Positions 23,162 through 32,231 of a stretch of DNA of 64,000 bases are shown here, in pieces. How positions within the stretch are numbered: position 1 is the stretch's first letter; each line of letters opens with the position of its first letter. Below the pieces are notes generated by a model. The model ran no database searches. It was not told the origin of the DNA and worked only from the letters and a program-made list of their open reading frames with translations. Source of the stretch: Hominisplanchenecus murintestinalis (lineage in GTDB: Bacteria; Bacillota; Clostridia; Lachnospirales; Lachnospiraceae); NCBI GenBank assembly GCA_004793585.1, contig SRZB01000008.1, positions 1 through 64,000 on the forward strand, in the 5' to 3' direction. The position numbers and the translations under genes are program-made.

Positions 23162-24547
23162 TTACACCCCTATATTCTCCAAAAATGCCACATATCCCCG
23201 ATATGCCTCATACACATCCACTTTGCTGACGATTTCCCACGGCGCATGCATATTCAGCACTGCCACGCCGCTGTCAATTACATCCATGCCATAATTTGCC
23301 AAAATGTAAGCAATCGTTCCGCCGCCGCCCTGGTCTACCTTGCCAAGCTCAGAAGTCTGCCAGGAAATCCCATTCTCATCAAGTACCTTCCTGATTTCCG
23401 CCATGTATTCTGCATTTGCATCGTTGGAACCTGATTTTCCTCTGGAACCGGTATATTTATTGAACGTCAGCCCCTTTCCAAAATATGCGCTGTTGTTTTT
23501 CTCCATAACGCTGGGATAGTTGGGGTCAAAAGCCGCGCTTACGTCCGAAGAAAGCATTTTTGAGTTGCGCAGCGCCCGCCGCAGCGCCAGTTCACTGTAT
23601 TCTCCCGTGCAGTTCATGATCTCCGCAACTGTATTTTCAAAGAAACGCGAATGCATTCCTGTAGCTCCCACGCTTCCGATTTCCTCTTTATCCGTCAGAA
23701 TGCATACACAAGTCCTTTTTACCTCACGCAGGTCAAACATTGCAAGATATGACGGATATGCGCACACCCTGTCATCATGCCCATAAGACATAATCATACT
23801 CCTGTCAAACCCATAATCCCTGGCCGCGCCCGCCGGAACCGCCTCAAGCTCCGCAGAAGTAAAATCTTCCTCGTCAATCCCATATTTTTCTTCCAACAAC
23901 TTCAAAATTTGTTTTTTCACCGGCTCTTTTTCTTCACCGGCAAGCGGAATACTGCCAATCAGGATATTCATATCCTCTCCTTCAATGACCTTATTCGCCT
24001 TCTTCTCAAGCTGTGTGCCGGAAAGATGGATTAGCAAATCGGACACGCCAAATACCGGCTCCCCGTCCTTTTCACCAATGGACACCTGTACTGCCGTACC
24101 ATCCTTTTTCGCCACTACCCCATGAAGCGCAAGCGGAAGAGCCACCCACTGGTATTTCTTTACGCCGCCGTAATAATGTGTTTCCAACATAGCCAAATCC
24201 GTATCCTCATACAGAGGGTTCTGTTTCAAATCCAGCCTCGGGGAATCAATATGCGCGCCCAGGATATTCATTCCGTTCTCCATAGGCTCCTCGCCAATAT
24301 GATACAACGCCAGGGATTTTCCCATATTTTCTGCGTACACTTTATCCCCTGCTTTCAGGGTTCGTCCCGATGCGATCACATTTTCCAAGCTCTCATACCC
24401 ATGTTCTTTCGCCTGGCGGATAATCTCTTCTGTACACTCCCGCTCCGTTTTGCATTTTGTTAAAAACGCCTTGTATCCTTCTGCAAAATCGAACACCTCT
24501 TTCTGCTTCTCACCCTCATATTTTTTCCATGCATTTTCACGTTCCAT
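23162..24547 (-). CDS. M18-family zinc aminopeptidase
   Basis: 461 residues of the aminopeptidase I (M18) family. Metal-site motifs: GAHIDSPRLDLKQNPLYED at about 95, LTDKEEIGSVGATGMHS at about 286, SYGHDDRVCA, and the C-terminal DSGVAVLNMHAPWE. It trims N-terminal residues from peptides in the cytoplasm, forming large tetrahedral complexes in known members. It follows proC by 13 bases on the same strand, so the two likely share a transcript. Length is usual for the clostridial branch. Confidence 0.94.
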   Translation of the reverse strand: MERENAWKKYEGEKQKEVFDFAEGYKAFLTKCKTERECTEEIIRQAKEHGYESLENVIASGRTLKAGDKVYAENMGKSLALYHIGEEPMENGMNILGAHIDSPRLDLKQNPLYEDTDLAMLETHYYGGVKKYQWVALPLALHGVVAKKDGTAVQVSIGEKDGEPVFGVSDLLIHLSGTQLEKKANKVIEGEDMNILIGSIPLAGEEKEPVKKQILKLLEEKYGIDEEDFTSAELEAVPAGAARDYGFDRSMIMSYGHDDRVCAYPSYLAMFDLREVKRTCVCILTDKEEIGSVGATGMHSRFFENTVAEIMNCTGEYSELALRRALRNSKMLSSDVSAAFDPNYPSVMEKNNSAYFGKGLTFNKYTGSRGKSGSNDANAEYMAEIRKVLDENGISWQTSELGKVDQGGGGTIAYILANYGMDVIDSGVAVLNMHAPWEIVSKVDVYEAYRGYVAFLENIGV

Positions 24548-24560
24548 TCGCTTTACCTCC

Positions 24561-25355
24561 TTACATTCCTTTCGCTTTTCTTACACACGCTTTCATAGCC
24601 TCAATCACTGCACTGCGGAAACCTTTTTCTTCCAGAACCCTGACTGCCTCTATAGTAGTCCCTCCCGGAGAACATACCATATCTTTCAGCTCACCCGGAT
24701 GCCTGCCCGTTTCCAAAACCATCCTTGCACTTCCCAGTATTGCCTGAGAAGCGAATTTATATGCCTGCGCCCGCGGCATACCGTCCGCCACTGCCGCGTC
24801 CGCCATTGCCTCAATAAACAGAAACACGTAGGCCGGCGAACTTCCGCTCACCGATACCACCACATCCATCAAATGCTCGCTCAGCACTTCTGTCTCCCCA
24901 CAGCTTCGCAGTATCCGGCATACCTGCTCAAGCTCTCCATCCTCCACCCGGCGGTTCCGGCACACTCCGGTAATGCCCTCCCCTACCAGCGCAGGAGTGT
25001 TTGGCATACAGCGCACCAGCTTTAGCGGCTTTCCAAATCTTTCCTCCAGCCAGTCTAGGCTCTTTCCTGGGGCAATCGACACCACGATCTGGCTATCGCT
25101 TATGCACTCCCGGATTTCCTCTATGATTTCCTCATAATACTGAGGTTTTACCGCCAGAACCAGGATTTCTGATTTTTCCGCCACTTCCCGGTTACTGAGG
25201 GCAGTACAGATCCCAAAGCATTCCCGCACCCTCTGCAGGCTCTTTGCACTTGAAGTAGAAGCAATGATCTCATCCTTTTTCAGCAGTTCTTCTTTCAGGA
25301 TGCCTCCGAGCATAGCCCCGGCCATATTTCCGCACCCAATAAAACCCAGTTTCAT
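24561..25355 (-). CDS. proC: pyrroline-5-carboxylate reductase
   Basis: 264 residues; last step of proline synthesis, reducing pyrroline-5-carboxylate with NAD(P)H. Rossmann motif MKLGFIGCGNMAGAML at the start, VLAVKPQ at about 70, CMPNTPALVGEG at about 116 and the conserved C-terminal block ELKDMVCSPGGTTIEAV. AAGGAGG lies 8 bases before the ATG at 25355; the longer frame lacks a site. No proA or proB nearby. Confidence 0.96.
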   Translation of the reverse strand: MKLGFIGCGNMAGAMLGGILKEELLKKDEIIASTSSAKSLQRVRECFGICTALSNREVAEKSEILVLAVKPQYYEEIIEEIRECISDSQIVVSIAPGKSLDWLEERFGKPLKLVRCMPNTPALVGEGITGVCRNRRVEDGELEQVCRILRSCGETEVLSEHLMDVVVSVSGSSPAYVFLFIEAMADAAVADGMPRAQAYKFASQAILGSARMVLETGRHPGELKDMVCSPGGTTIEAVRVLEEKGFRSAVIEAMKACVRKAKGM

Positions 25356-25432
25356 ACGACGCGCCTCCTTAAATATATACAAAATCTTATTCCAAAGTCT
25401 ACCAAAGGAACAGGATAAGGTCAAGTTTTTCA

Positions 25433-25461
25433 TTGAATAAACCCCCGCCTTAGTCTATAAT
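25433..25461 (+). promoter_or_regulatory. promoter of the GNAT/methyltransferase pair
   Basis: TTGAAT (25433-25438), 17 bases, TATAAT (25456-25461), 22 bases before the ATG at 25484. Confidence 0.75.
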
Positions 25462-25483
25462 ATGAATACTGAAAGGAGCTTCC

Positions 25484-26338
25484 ATGGAAAAAAATGCATA
25501 TATGAAACTAATCGAAGAAATTTCCTTAAATGCCTGGCCGTCCCATAAAATCGAGCTGTACGACGGCTGGCTTATCCGTTTTTCCCATAACTATACATAC
25601 CGCACCAACAGCGTTGAACAGGTAGGAAGTTCCCTGATTCCCGCAGAAGAAAAAATCGCCTACTGCGAACGCGTCTATACGAATTTCCATACGCCTGTAA
25701 ACTTTAAAATCAATCCCCTGCTGGAACCGGAATTTGACCGTATGCTGGACGCACGCGGTTACAAAATCCGCCATACAACAGAAGTTATGACCATGCCCAT
25801 AGAAAATCTCGCGCCTTATCCACAGCTTTCGGCGGAATACGAATATTATGGGCGGAATTCCGGGCTCCCCTCTTTTATAGAATACCCCGGAAATGTCATC
25901 GTGCAGCTCCGCGACCGGATTACGGACGAATGGATTTCTTCTCTTTTCCGCCTGAACGGAACCACAAACCCCACGCTGCGCCGCATCGTCCCTTCCATGT
26001 TTAAGGCAATTCCGAAAGAAACTATCGCAGCATTTATCGAAATTGACGGACGCCCCGTGGCATCCGGGCTTGGGATTCTTGACAGAAGACATGTGGGGCT
26101 ATACGCCATCTATGTGGACGCCAGCTGCCGACGGAAACATTTTGCACGCGCCATCTGCAGCGCTGTTTTATCTGAGGCGCAGAAAAAAGGGGCGGCGAAT
26201 GCATATCTCCAGGTTACCACGGAAAACGAACCTGCAAAGAGCCTGTACCGCTCCCTGGGATTTGAATATTTTTATACTTACTGGTTTCGTTCTTTGGATA
26301 TGGAACACACGCATCATACATTTTACAGAAAGGAATAG
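25484..26338 (+). CDS. GNAT-family N-acetyltransferase (two-domain type)
   Basis: 284 residues. The N-terminal half (WPSHKIELYDGWLIRFSHNY) is typical of a clostridial GNAT subgroup, and the C-terminal half holds the acetyl-CoA fold: LGILDRRHVGLYAIYVDASC, then RRKHFARAICSAVLSEAQKK, and YLQVTTENEPAKSLYRSLGF. Substrate unknown. AAGGAG lies 7 bases before the ATG. It is followed after 6 bases by the methyltransferase gene, so the two form an operon, one of very few plus-strand genes in the window. Confidence 0.9.
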   Translation: MEKNAYMKLIEEISLNAWPSHKIELYDGWLIRFSHNYTYRTNSVEQVGSSLIPAEEKIAYCERVYTNFHTPVNFKINPLLEPEFDRMLDARGYKIRHTTEVMTMPIENLAPYPQLSAEYEYYGRNSGLPSFIEYPGNVIVQLRDRITDEWISSLFRLNGTTNPTLRRIVPSMFKAIPKETIAAFIEIDGRPVASGLGILDRRHVGLYAIYVDASCRRKHFARAICSAVLSEAQKKGAANAYLQVTTENEPAKSLYRSLGFEYFYTYWFRSLDMEHTHHTFYRKE

Positions 26339-26344
26339 AGAATC

Positions 26345-27202
26345 ATGTGGATTGCACAAAATTGGAAGGATTATGAAGTCATCGATACTTCATGCGGTGA
26401 AAAATTAGAGCGCTGGGGAGACTATCTTCTGGTGCGCCCGGACCCCCAGGTTATCTGGGATACCCCCAAAACACACCGGGGCTGGAAAAAAATGGACGGC
26501 CACTACCACCGCAGCAAAAAAGGCGGCGGCGAGTGGGAATTCTTTTCCCTCCCCCAGCAATGGAGCATCCATTACAAAAGCCTTACCTTTAACCTGAAAC
26601 CCTTCAGCTTCAAACACACCGGGCTTTTCCCTGAGCAGGCGGCAAACTGGGACTGGTTTTCTGAGAAAATCAAGACTGCCGGAAGACCCGTTAAAGTCCT
26701 GAACCTTTTCGCCTACACCGGAGGCGCCACCCTCGCAGCGGCTGCCGCCGGGGCAAGCGTTACCCATGTAGACGCTTCCAAAGGCATGGTCGGATGGGCG
26801 AAAGAAAACGCCCGCTCTTCCGGGCTAGCTGAGGCCCCCATCCGCTGGATCGTAGACGACTGTGTAAAATTCGTAGAGCGGGAAATTCGGCGTGGAAATC
26901 ACTATGACGCCGTTATCATGGATCCTCCTTCCTACGGAAGAGGTCCCAAAGGCGAAATATGGAAAATCGAAGATGCTATCCACCCGCTGATAAAGCTCTG
27001 TACCAGCCTTCTCAGTGACGACCCACTCTTTTTTCTTGTCAATTCCTACACAACCGGATTGGCTCCGGCTGTCCTGACTTATATGCTCGCCACAGAGCTG
27101 AGACAGTTCCACGGAACCGTAGATTCCCAGGAGGTCGGACTGCCTGTCTCCTCAAACGGGCTGGTACTTCCCTGCGGCGCCTCCGGGCGGTGGAGCCGGT
27201 AA
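26345..27202 (+). CDS. class I SAM-dependent methyltransferase (RlmI/RlmK-like)
   Basis: 285 residues. After an N-terminal beta-rich part, the SAM site VLNLFAYTGGATLAAAAAGA (about 118) and VTHVDASKGMVGWAKEN follow, and then the catalytic MDPPSYGRGPKGEIWKIE (about 199). This arrangement is that of RlmI/RlmK and RsmJ-type rRNA methyltransferases. It lacks an N-terminal PUA domain, so the RNA target is not certain. Translationally close to the upstream acetyltransferase. A strong terminator follows 50 bases later. Confidence 0.88.
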   Translation: MWIAQNWKDYEVIDTSCGEKLERWGDYLLVRPDPQVIWDTPKTHRGWKKMDGHYHRSKKGGGEWEFFSLPQQWSIHYKSLTFNLKPFSFKHTGLFPEQAANWDWFSEKIKTAGRPVKVLNLFAYTGGATLAAAAAGASVTHVDASKGMVGWAKENARSSGLAEAPIRWIVDDCVKFVEREIRRGNHYDAVIMDPPSYGRGPKGEIWKIEDAIHPLIKLCTSLLSDDPLFFLVNSYTTGLAPAVLTYMLATELRQFHGTVDSQEVGLPVSSNGLVLPCGASGRWSR

Positions 27203-27254
27203 AATACACAACTGTGCAACTTTCCAAACTACAGCAAAAAACATGCCTGCTTTC

Positions 27255-27303
27255 AGAAAGAGCCTTACCGATACTTTCCACGTACGATAAGGCTCTTTCT
27301 TTT
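27255..27303. terminator. bidirectional terminator
   Basis: AGAAAGAGCCTTA (27255-27267) and TAAGGCTCTTTCT (27288-27300), 13-base perfect stem with U-rich flanks on both strands. It separates the convergent methyltransferase and permease genes. Confidence 0.85.
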
Positions 27304-27310
27304 GCATGTA

Positions 27311-28168
27311 TTATCCAAAAAAACTCAGAACTACGCCCGATACGGCTCCGGCTGCATACAATAGTCCTGTGATTTTCAAACTCTCCTTCTTATCTTCATT
27401 CATCCGGAAAAGCACCGCCAGCCCCAGTCCTGCTCCCGTACAAAGTCCCGCGACTGCGGAAGCAAAGCTAATAGCTCCGCTCAGGTAAAGCTGTGTCAGC
27501 ATTACAGAAGAAGCACAATTGGGAATCATGCCGACCAGAGCCGCAAGCAGCGGCTGAAGCAGGGAATCCCCCATCAGCACCGCTGAAAGCTTTTCTATTC
27601 CCACCAACTCTATCGCCAGATTCAAAATCCCTGTAAAAACGAAAATATATGCAAATACGCTTACCGTATGATGCAATGCCGCCTGGAAAACATGTCCTTT
27701 TCCATGTTCATGTGTATGCCCGTGACAGCCGCAGTCCGCGCAGATACGCTCCATATCTTCTTCATAACTATGACGTTCCGGAATCCATGTATCAATCAAA
27801 TAGCCCGCCGCCGTGCCAATCACAACCTTCGCCGCCAAAAGCCACAGAATTTCTCTTCCGCGCCCCGGATTTCCCATCAAAATCAGAACCGCCTCATCCG
27901 ACGTCGCCAAAAAGACTGCCAGAATCGTTCCCGGTGTAATGATTCCTCCCGCGTACAGATTCGCCGCCACCACCGAAAAACCACACTGCGGCACACAGCC
28001 CAAAAGCGCCCCCGCCAAAGGGCCTGCATGCCCTACCTTAGCCAGCAGCCGGTTCATATATTCCCCTGAATATTTCTCCAGCCATTCCATCAACAGAAAA
28101 GCCGCCAGAAGAAACGGCAGCATCTTCACGCTGTCCAGCGCGGCATCCATCAAAACATCTGCTATCAT
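27311..28168 (-). CDS. ArsP_2-type heavy-metal permease
   Basis: 285 residues with about 8-10 membrane helices. It belongs to the putative 10-TM metal exporter group (ArsP_2/DUF2899), often annotated as manganese or arsenic exporter. Two related halves each carry a polar helix motif: GCVPQCGFSVVAANLY and GMIPNCASSVMLTQLY. Between them is a His/Cys-rich loop (CADCGCHGHTHEHGKGH) that could bind metal. The start was set at MIADVL (28168), which has GGAGGGGAGG upstream; the longer frame has no site and starts just at the predicted transcription start. Confidence 0.85.
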   Translation of the reverse strand: MIADVLMDAALDSVKMLPFLLAAFLLMEWLEKYSGEYMNRLLAKVGHAGPLAGALLGCVPQCGFSVVAANLYAGGIITPGTILAVFLATSDEAVLILMGNPGRGREILWLLAAKVVIGTAAGYLIDTWIPERHSYEEDMERICADCGCHGHTHEHGKGHVFQAALHHTVSVFAYIFVFTGILNLAIELVGIEKLSAVLMGDSLLQPLLAALVGMIPNCASSVMLTQLYLSGAISFASAVAGLCTGAGLGLAVLFRMNEDKKESLKITGLLYAAGAVSGVVLSFFG

Positions 28169-28227
28169 ATATCCTCCCCTCCAGGCGGCAGACGCTTCTG
28201 ACAGCGCCCGCACCTTCATGAGTATCC

Positions 28228-28256
28228 ATCATAACACGGAATCGGCGCTTTCACAA
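28228..28256 (-). promoter_or_regulatory. promoter of the ArsP_2-type permease
   Basis: TTGTGA (28256-28251), 17 bases, TATGAT (28233-28228) on the minus strand. Start of transcription would be near 28221. Confidence 0.6.
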
Positions 28257-28300
28257 CTTTGTATTTTCTGAATAAATTGTAGGGAGGTAACAGTTCCGCT

Positions 28301-28332
28301 TTCAAATTGCGGTTTGCCGGGAAGTTTACCGC
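28301..28332. repeat. dispersed intergenic repeat, copy B
   Basis: TTCAAATTGCGGTTTGCCGG then GAAGTTTACCGC. Core (28303-28316) identical to copies A and C for CAAATTGCGGTTTG. It lies in the gap between the divergent permease and MntP/YtaF-like genes. Confidence 0.6.
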
Positions 28333-28368
28333 AAGAAAGATATGAGCTGTCACAGAAAGGTGATAACT

Positions 28369-28911
28369 ATGAATATTTTTATGGCTCTTCTGATAGGCCT
28401 TGCTGTAAACCTGGATAATCTTCTGATCGGGATTCATCTGGGCATACGCCATCAGAGGCTTTCTATATGGCAAAACTTAGTAATCGGCGGCACGACCGGG
28501 CTGTGTGCCTTTGGCTCTACCTGTGCCGCCCGTTTGATTTCCGGTCATTTCCTGTTCTATACGAATCTGATTGCTTCCGCTATCATGATTCTTTTCGGAA
28601 TTTTCTGTCTCTACCAAAGCATAACGCAAAAAAATGATACTCCCGAACTCCTGGAAACCCCCAGGTTCACAGACGTACTAATCCTTGGTTTCGTACTGGC
28701 AGTGAATTGTATTCCACCTTCACTTAGCGCAGGCGTAATGTCTCTCTCTCCCATATGGGTAGGATTCTTTTCTATGCTTTTTTCCTGCCTCAGCATCCAG
28801 GTCAGTGTTATTTTAGGGCAGAAATTCCTGCGCTGCAGATTTTTTTCCGTTCTCACTCCATTTTCAGCAGTTTTATTAATTCTAATTGGAGTTCTGGAAC
28901 TATTAGCATAA
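28369..28911 (+). CDS. MntP/YtaF-like membrane protein
   Basis: 180 residues with six membrane helices. The first helix motif LLIGLAVNLDNLLIGIHLGI resembles the DUF204 (MntP manganese exporter) and YtaF (sporulation membrane protein) families, and a second related half starts at FTDVLILGFVLAVNCIPPSL. The membrane acidic residue expected in MntP (Asp in helix 1) is present (VNLDN). It is divergent from the ArsP_2-type permease, and both may act in divalent metal export; a sporulation role as YtaF is equally possible. The start at 28369 follows GAAAGGTGA. Confidence 0.75.
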   Translation: MNIFMALLIGLAVNLDNLLIGIHLGIRHQRLSIWQNLVIGGTTGLCAFGSTCAARLISGHFLFYTNLIASAIMILFGIFCLYQSITQKNDTPELLETPRFTDVLILGFVLAVNCIPPSLSAGVMSLSPIWVGFFSMLFSCLSIQVSVILGQKFLRCRFFSVLTPFSAVLLILIGVLELLA

Positions 28912-28972
28912 CCGTTTTCCTCTAACCAAATGCCTGCATACAGTCACTTGGCTCGTTGCCCGCAGGAATAAA

Positions 28973-29002
28973 ATAGCGTACCGGACTTCTACATCCGATA
29001 CG
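28973..29002. terminator. bidirectional terminator between mntP-like and glucokinase genes
   Basis: AGCGTACCGGA / TCCGATACGC stem with one mismatch and AT-rich flanks, between the converging genes. Confidence 0.6.
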
Positions 29003-29021
29003 CCATTTACATAACCTGTTT

Positions 29022-29957
29022 CTATTCTATTACCATCCTTGCCGCGCCATAAATACCCGCGTCATTTCCCAGCGTTGCCAATGCAAACTCTGTTCCCTTG
29101 CAGGCATCCAGCACATAATTCACGTAATATTTCTTTACATAATCCAGAATCACGGTTCCGGCTTTTGATACGCCGCCGCCGATTACAAAGATTTCCGGGT
29201 CTACTACGCCTGTAACACTAGCCAAGGCAGTCCCAAGGTATTTTCCAAACTCCTCTGCTACTTCACATGCCAATGCGTCCCCGGCTTTCACTGCATCGAA
29301 CACGGTCTTTGCAGAAACCTCTCCCTCTCTCAACACTGACGACATGCTGCTTTCTGCAAGTTTCTTATTTGCCAGATATACAACTCCGGTAGCAGAAGCC
29401 ACTTGCTCCAGGCAGCCCTTATTACCGCAGCCGCAAGGCTTGTCCATCTTGTCCTCAACGTGGATATGACCGATTTCGCCGCCTGCTCCATGACTTCCGG
29501 TAAGGATTTTCCCGCCAATGATAATACCGCCGCCGACGCCGGTTCCCAGCGTAACCATCACCACATTCTTATGGCCTTCACCGCCGCCCTTCCACATCTC
29601 TCCCAGAGCCGCCACATTCGCATCGTTTCCAACCTTCGTAGTAATACCTGTCAGTTTTTCCATCTCGCCTGCAAGATCTACATATCCCCAATGCAGATTA
29701 ACCGCCGTGACTACTGCGCCTTCTTCATTTACAGGTCCTGGAACGCCTACACCGATTCCTGCGATGTCTGCTTTCTCAATCCCTTTTTCTGAAATCTTTG
29801 TCTCAATTGCCGCCGCTACATCCGGAATGATGTTCTCGCCATTTCCTTCGGAACGGGTTTTGATTTCCCATTTATCCAAAACGTTACCCTGCACGTCAAA
29901 TAAACCGCATTTTACCGTAGTTCCCCCAATATCAATCCCAAAACAATATTTCTTCAT
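29022..29957 (-). CDS. glcK: ROK-family glucokinase
   Basis: 311 residues; phosphorylates glucose with ATP in the cytoplasm. Motifs: phosphate-1 loop FGIDIGGTTVKCGLF at the N-terminus, GNDANVAALGE (catalytic Asp) at about 103, LGTGVGGGIIIGGK at about 135 and the ROK zinc site GGEIGHIHVE...CGCGNKGCLEQVAS at about 158-190. Length is typical. GGAGG precedes the ATG. It is monocistronic; supply of glucose 6-phosphate fits the pfk gene downstream in the window. Confidence 0.95.
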   Translation of the reverse strand: MKKYCFGIDIGGTTVKCGLFDVQGNVLDKWEIKTRSEGNGENIIPDVAAAIETKISEKGIEKADIAGIGVGVPGPVNEEGAVVTAVNLHWGYVDLAGEMEKLTGITTKVGNDANVAALGEMWKGGGEGHKNVVMVTLGTGVGGGIIIGGKILTGSHGAGGEIGHIHVEDKMDKPCGCGNKGCLEQVASATGVVYLANKKLAESSMSSVLREGEVSAKTVFDAVKAGDALACEVAEEFGKYLGTALASVTGVVDPEIFVIGGGVSKAGTVILDYVKKYYVNYVLDACKGTEFALATLGNDAGIYGAARMVIE

Positions 29958-30050
29958 CCCACAAATCCTCCTTACACAAAATGCCTGAGTACTGTTTACG
30001 CAATTCCACTTTAGAACACAATCCCCTATTGATAATCATATGATCTCTAC

Positions 30051-31523
30051 TTATAAGTTTGCTTTGTCCGCCAACGGAAACTGAAATGCCCTAAAAATCA
30101 CCAGATTCGTGCCATATAATTGTTTCATTAAAGATTTATCATCGTCGCATAAAAGATGAATCTCTTCATTTCTGTTATTACAGACACAAATCCCCTCCAT
30201 ATACCGGGAAAGCACCTTATTTTTTATATATTTTTCTTTGTCATCCTGTAATTCTTCCGGTATGTTTCGCTCTATGGCTTCGATAAATTTCTCGTACGGA
30301 ACATTCTTTGTCATTGGTTTTTTGCTGTATAATACAACCTTATCGTGACTATTTACATATTCCGTATATATAGCTGATTGACAAAGACGCTCTTTCATTT
30401 CATCTGCATCTTTTGATATGATTCTAACTTCACTGTCACTAACAAAAGAAAGCTCTTCGTGATTTAAAAGCTTTTTGCTTAATTCAACAATATATTCGGG
30501 CGCATAATATTTTTTGGGGGATGTTTTTATCTCATCCAGCGCTTTCCAAAAGAAATTGTCTGTGAAGCTTAAATAATTGTCGAAGTTTCCTTTTGCATTT
30601 ATCCATTGTTTTAACAGATTTTCCTTTGTTGGAAACAGTACACTTTGTTTCAACATCCAATCAACGATTATTTCTGCCATCCATTCCAGATTTGAAATAT
30701 GCTTATTGAAAACAACCTGAGAGTACGAAAAAAATTTATTTATGAGATATTGATCCGCTGCCGCAATTCCCTTTTCATTAATACATAAGATTTCTTTTCC
30801 ATCGTATACCCTTCTCTCGAAGCACCTGATTAATTGATTCATTTCAAAGCTTCCAAATCCGGTACCCGCAAAAGCTGCGTCACGCATCATATAGTCAATT
30901 CCATCTGCATCAATTTCTGAATGTAAAATCTGCACCCATAACGGGTTTGTATCTTGTCTTTTTACATTCCCTGTAATCATATCGCAAATAATATCTATAG
31001 ACGCCTCACCACATTCCTCTGTGATAATCTTCTTTATCTGGGGATCTGTACGGATAATAGCTGCTCCTACTGCCTCATGATGCCCCTCTACAGAACCTAC
31101 CATAAATTCTTTAGCGACTGGCAATGAAAATCTCTCTATATATCGTTTCATATCACCATTTACTGCCTGGCAAACACTGTCCTCTTTATAGTTTTCCATG
31201 CCTTTTTTATAAGGAGTTTCACATACATGCGAAAGAGGATAATGTCCTATGTCATGCAGAAGTCCCGCCATCCGTATAATCTTTCTGTCCTGATCAGGCA
31301 GCTCCAGTTGCCGTGCTATTTTATCCGCAATATGCATTACACCTAACGAATGGATATATCTTGTATGTTCCGATCCGGGAAAAATCCAATTTGCAATGCT
31401 TAACTGTTTAATACTTTGCAGTCTTTTAAACAACAGGGTATTCATGACTTCTTTTTCCGCATCCGAGTACTCAATAAATCCATGTACATTGTCAAGTATC
31501 TTATCCGTAAATTTTATCGCCAT
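30051..31523 (-). CDS. HD-domain dNTPase-like protein (SAMHD1/YwfO type)
   Basis: 490 residues. The HD phosphohydrolase core is at about residues 45-165: RYIHSLGVMHIADKIARQL, then GLLHDIGHYPLSH, and a later DGIDYMMRDAAFAG. This order is that of the SAMHD1/dGTPase group (H...HD...D) and of Bacillus YwfO. It probably hydrolyses dNTPs or another nucleotide; residues beyond 330 are unrecognised. It follows the YwgA-like gene by 10 bases with only a weak ribosome site, so translation is likely coupled. Base composition is more AT-rich than the flanks, which suggests acquisition. Confidence 0.85.
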   Translation of the reverse strand: MAIKFTDKILDNVHGFIEYSDAEKEVMNTLLFKRLQSIKQLSIANWIFPGSEHTRYIHSLGVMHIADKIARQLELPDQDRKIIRMAGLLHDIGHYPLSHVCETPYKKGMENYKEDSVCQAVNGDMKRYIERFSLPVAKEFMVGSVEGHHEAVGAAIIRTDPQIKKIITEECGEASIDIICDMITGNVKRQDTNPLWVQILHSEIDADGIDYMMRDAAFAGTGFGSFEMNQLIRCFERRVYDGKEILCINEKGIAAADQYLINKFFSYSQVVFNKHISNLEWMAEIIVDWMLKQSVLFPTKENLLKQWINAKGNFDNYLSFTDNFFWKALDEIKTSPKKYYAPEYIVELSKKLLNHEELSFVSDSEVRIISKDADEMKERLCQSAIYTEYVNSHDKVVLYSKKPMTKNVPYEKFIEAIERNIPEELQDDKEKYIKNKVLSRYMEGICVCNNRNEEIHLLCDDDKSLMKQLYGTNLVIFRAFQFPLADKANL

Positions 31524-31533
31524 TTTCCAACAC

Positions 31534-32013
31534 CTACATAGCTAAATTCTCTATTAAACGATAAGCCTTTCTATTTAAAGCGTCATCATTTAAATGCGGC
31601 TTTCTGTCCGTTAACACCTGAAGAATTTCTTCTTCTGAAGCATTGCTTCCCATTTCTTTCATTCTTAAAAAATGAATCGAAGCCAGACATTCTGTCCAGT
31701 TTTTCACCCCATATTTTTCTTTTGCGTCAGCATCGCTGAAGATTTCTTTTAATCTTTCAATGCGCTGTTCTGCTTCCGGCGTGTAGTTTAATCCCATACA
31801 GGCAGTCCCATTTTCCATATACATATCATCTAATAAGACCTGTGAATATGGTCCATGTTTATACCAGTCAAATCCGTAATGGCCAATATTCACTCCTTCT
31901 TCCTGCAAAAGATAAACCATTTTCTGCATTTTTAACCGATCTTCAAACCTTCCATACGAAAACGACTCACCAAAAACCTTCTTGTATACAGGCAATAAAA
32001 ATTTATTCGCCAT
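31534..32013 (-). CDS. YwgA/Panacea-like protein paired with the HD protein
   Basis: 159 residues. The N-terminal half has the pattern KLQKMVYLLQE-type helix (RLKMQKMVYLLQEEGVNIGHY) followed by GFDWYKHGPYSQVLLDDMY, which resembles YwgA and the Panacea (DUF4065, SocA) antitoxin-like domain. The C-terminal half is helical and ends in KAYRLIENLAM. The start is set at MANKF, with AAAGGAGG upstream. First gene of a two-gene operon with the HD phosphohydrolase. In Bacillus subtilis ywgA and ywfO are neighbours too, so the partnership is conserved. A toxin-antitoxin or defence role is only inference. Confidence 0.72.
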   Translation of the reverse strand: MANKFLLPVYKKVFGESFSYGRFEDRLKMQKMVYLLQEEGVNIGHYGFDWYKHGPYSQVLLDDMYMENGTACMGLNYTPEAEQRIERLKEIFSDADAKEKYGVKNWTECLASIHFLRMKEMGSNASEEEILQVLTDRKPHLNDDALNRKAYRLIENLAM

Positions 32014-32160
32014 AGCAACCCCTCCTTTTGCCATCCTTTATCAAAAGTGTTCCTTCTTGATGAGAATGAACTTCTCTCTCTTTTATTATACAGTAAACAT
32101 TGCCCCTCGTATACTGAACTTTTTATTGCTCTGTAATCCTGGCTTATCTTCTGTAATAGT

Positions 32161-32189
32161 ATATTACCAAATAGTTTTAGATGCGTCAA
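32161..32189 (-). promoter_or_regulatory. promoter of the YwgA-like/HD operon
   Basis: TTGACG (32189-32184), 17 bases, TAATAT (32166-32161) on the minus strand; leader about 140 bases. Confidence 0.65.
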
Positions 32190-32231
32190 TCATTTTTGTG
32201 TATATTTCAAAAATCAAAATGTGATTTTTCT

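Noticed and set aside
28220..28368. yybP-ykoY manganese riboswitch before the MntP-like gene
   Set aside because: The expected conserved loops were not found; the gap holds a promoter for the divergent gene and repeat B instead.
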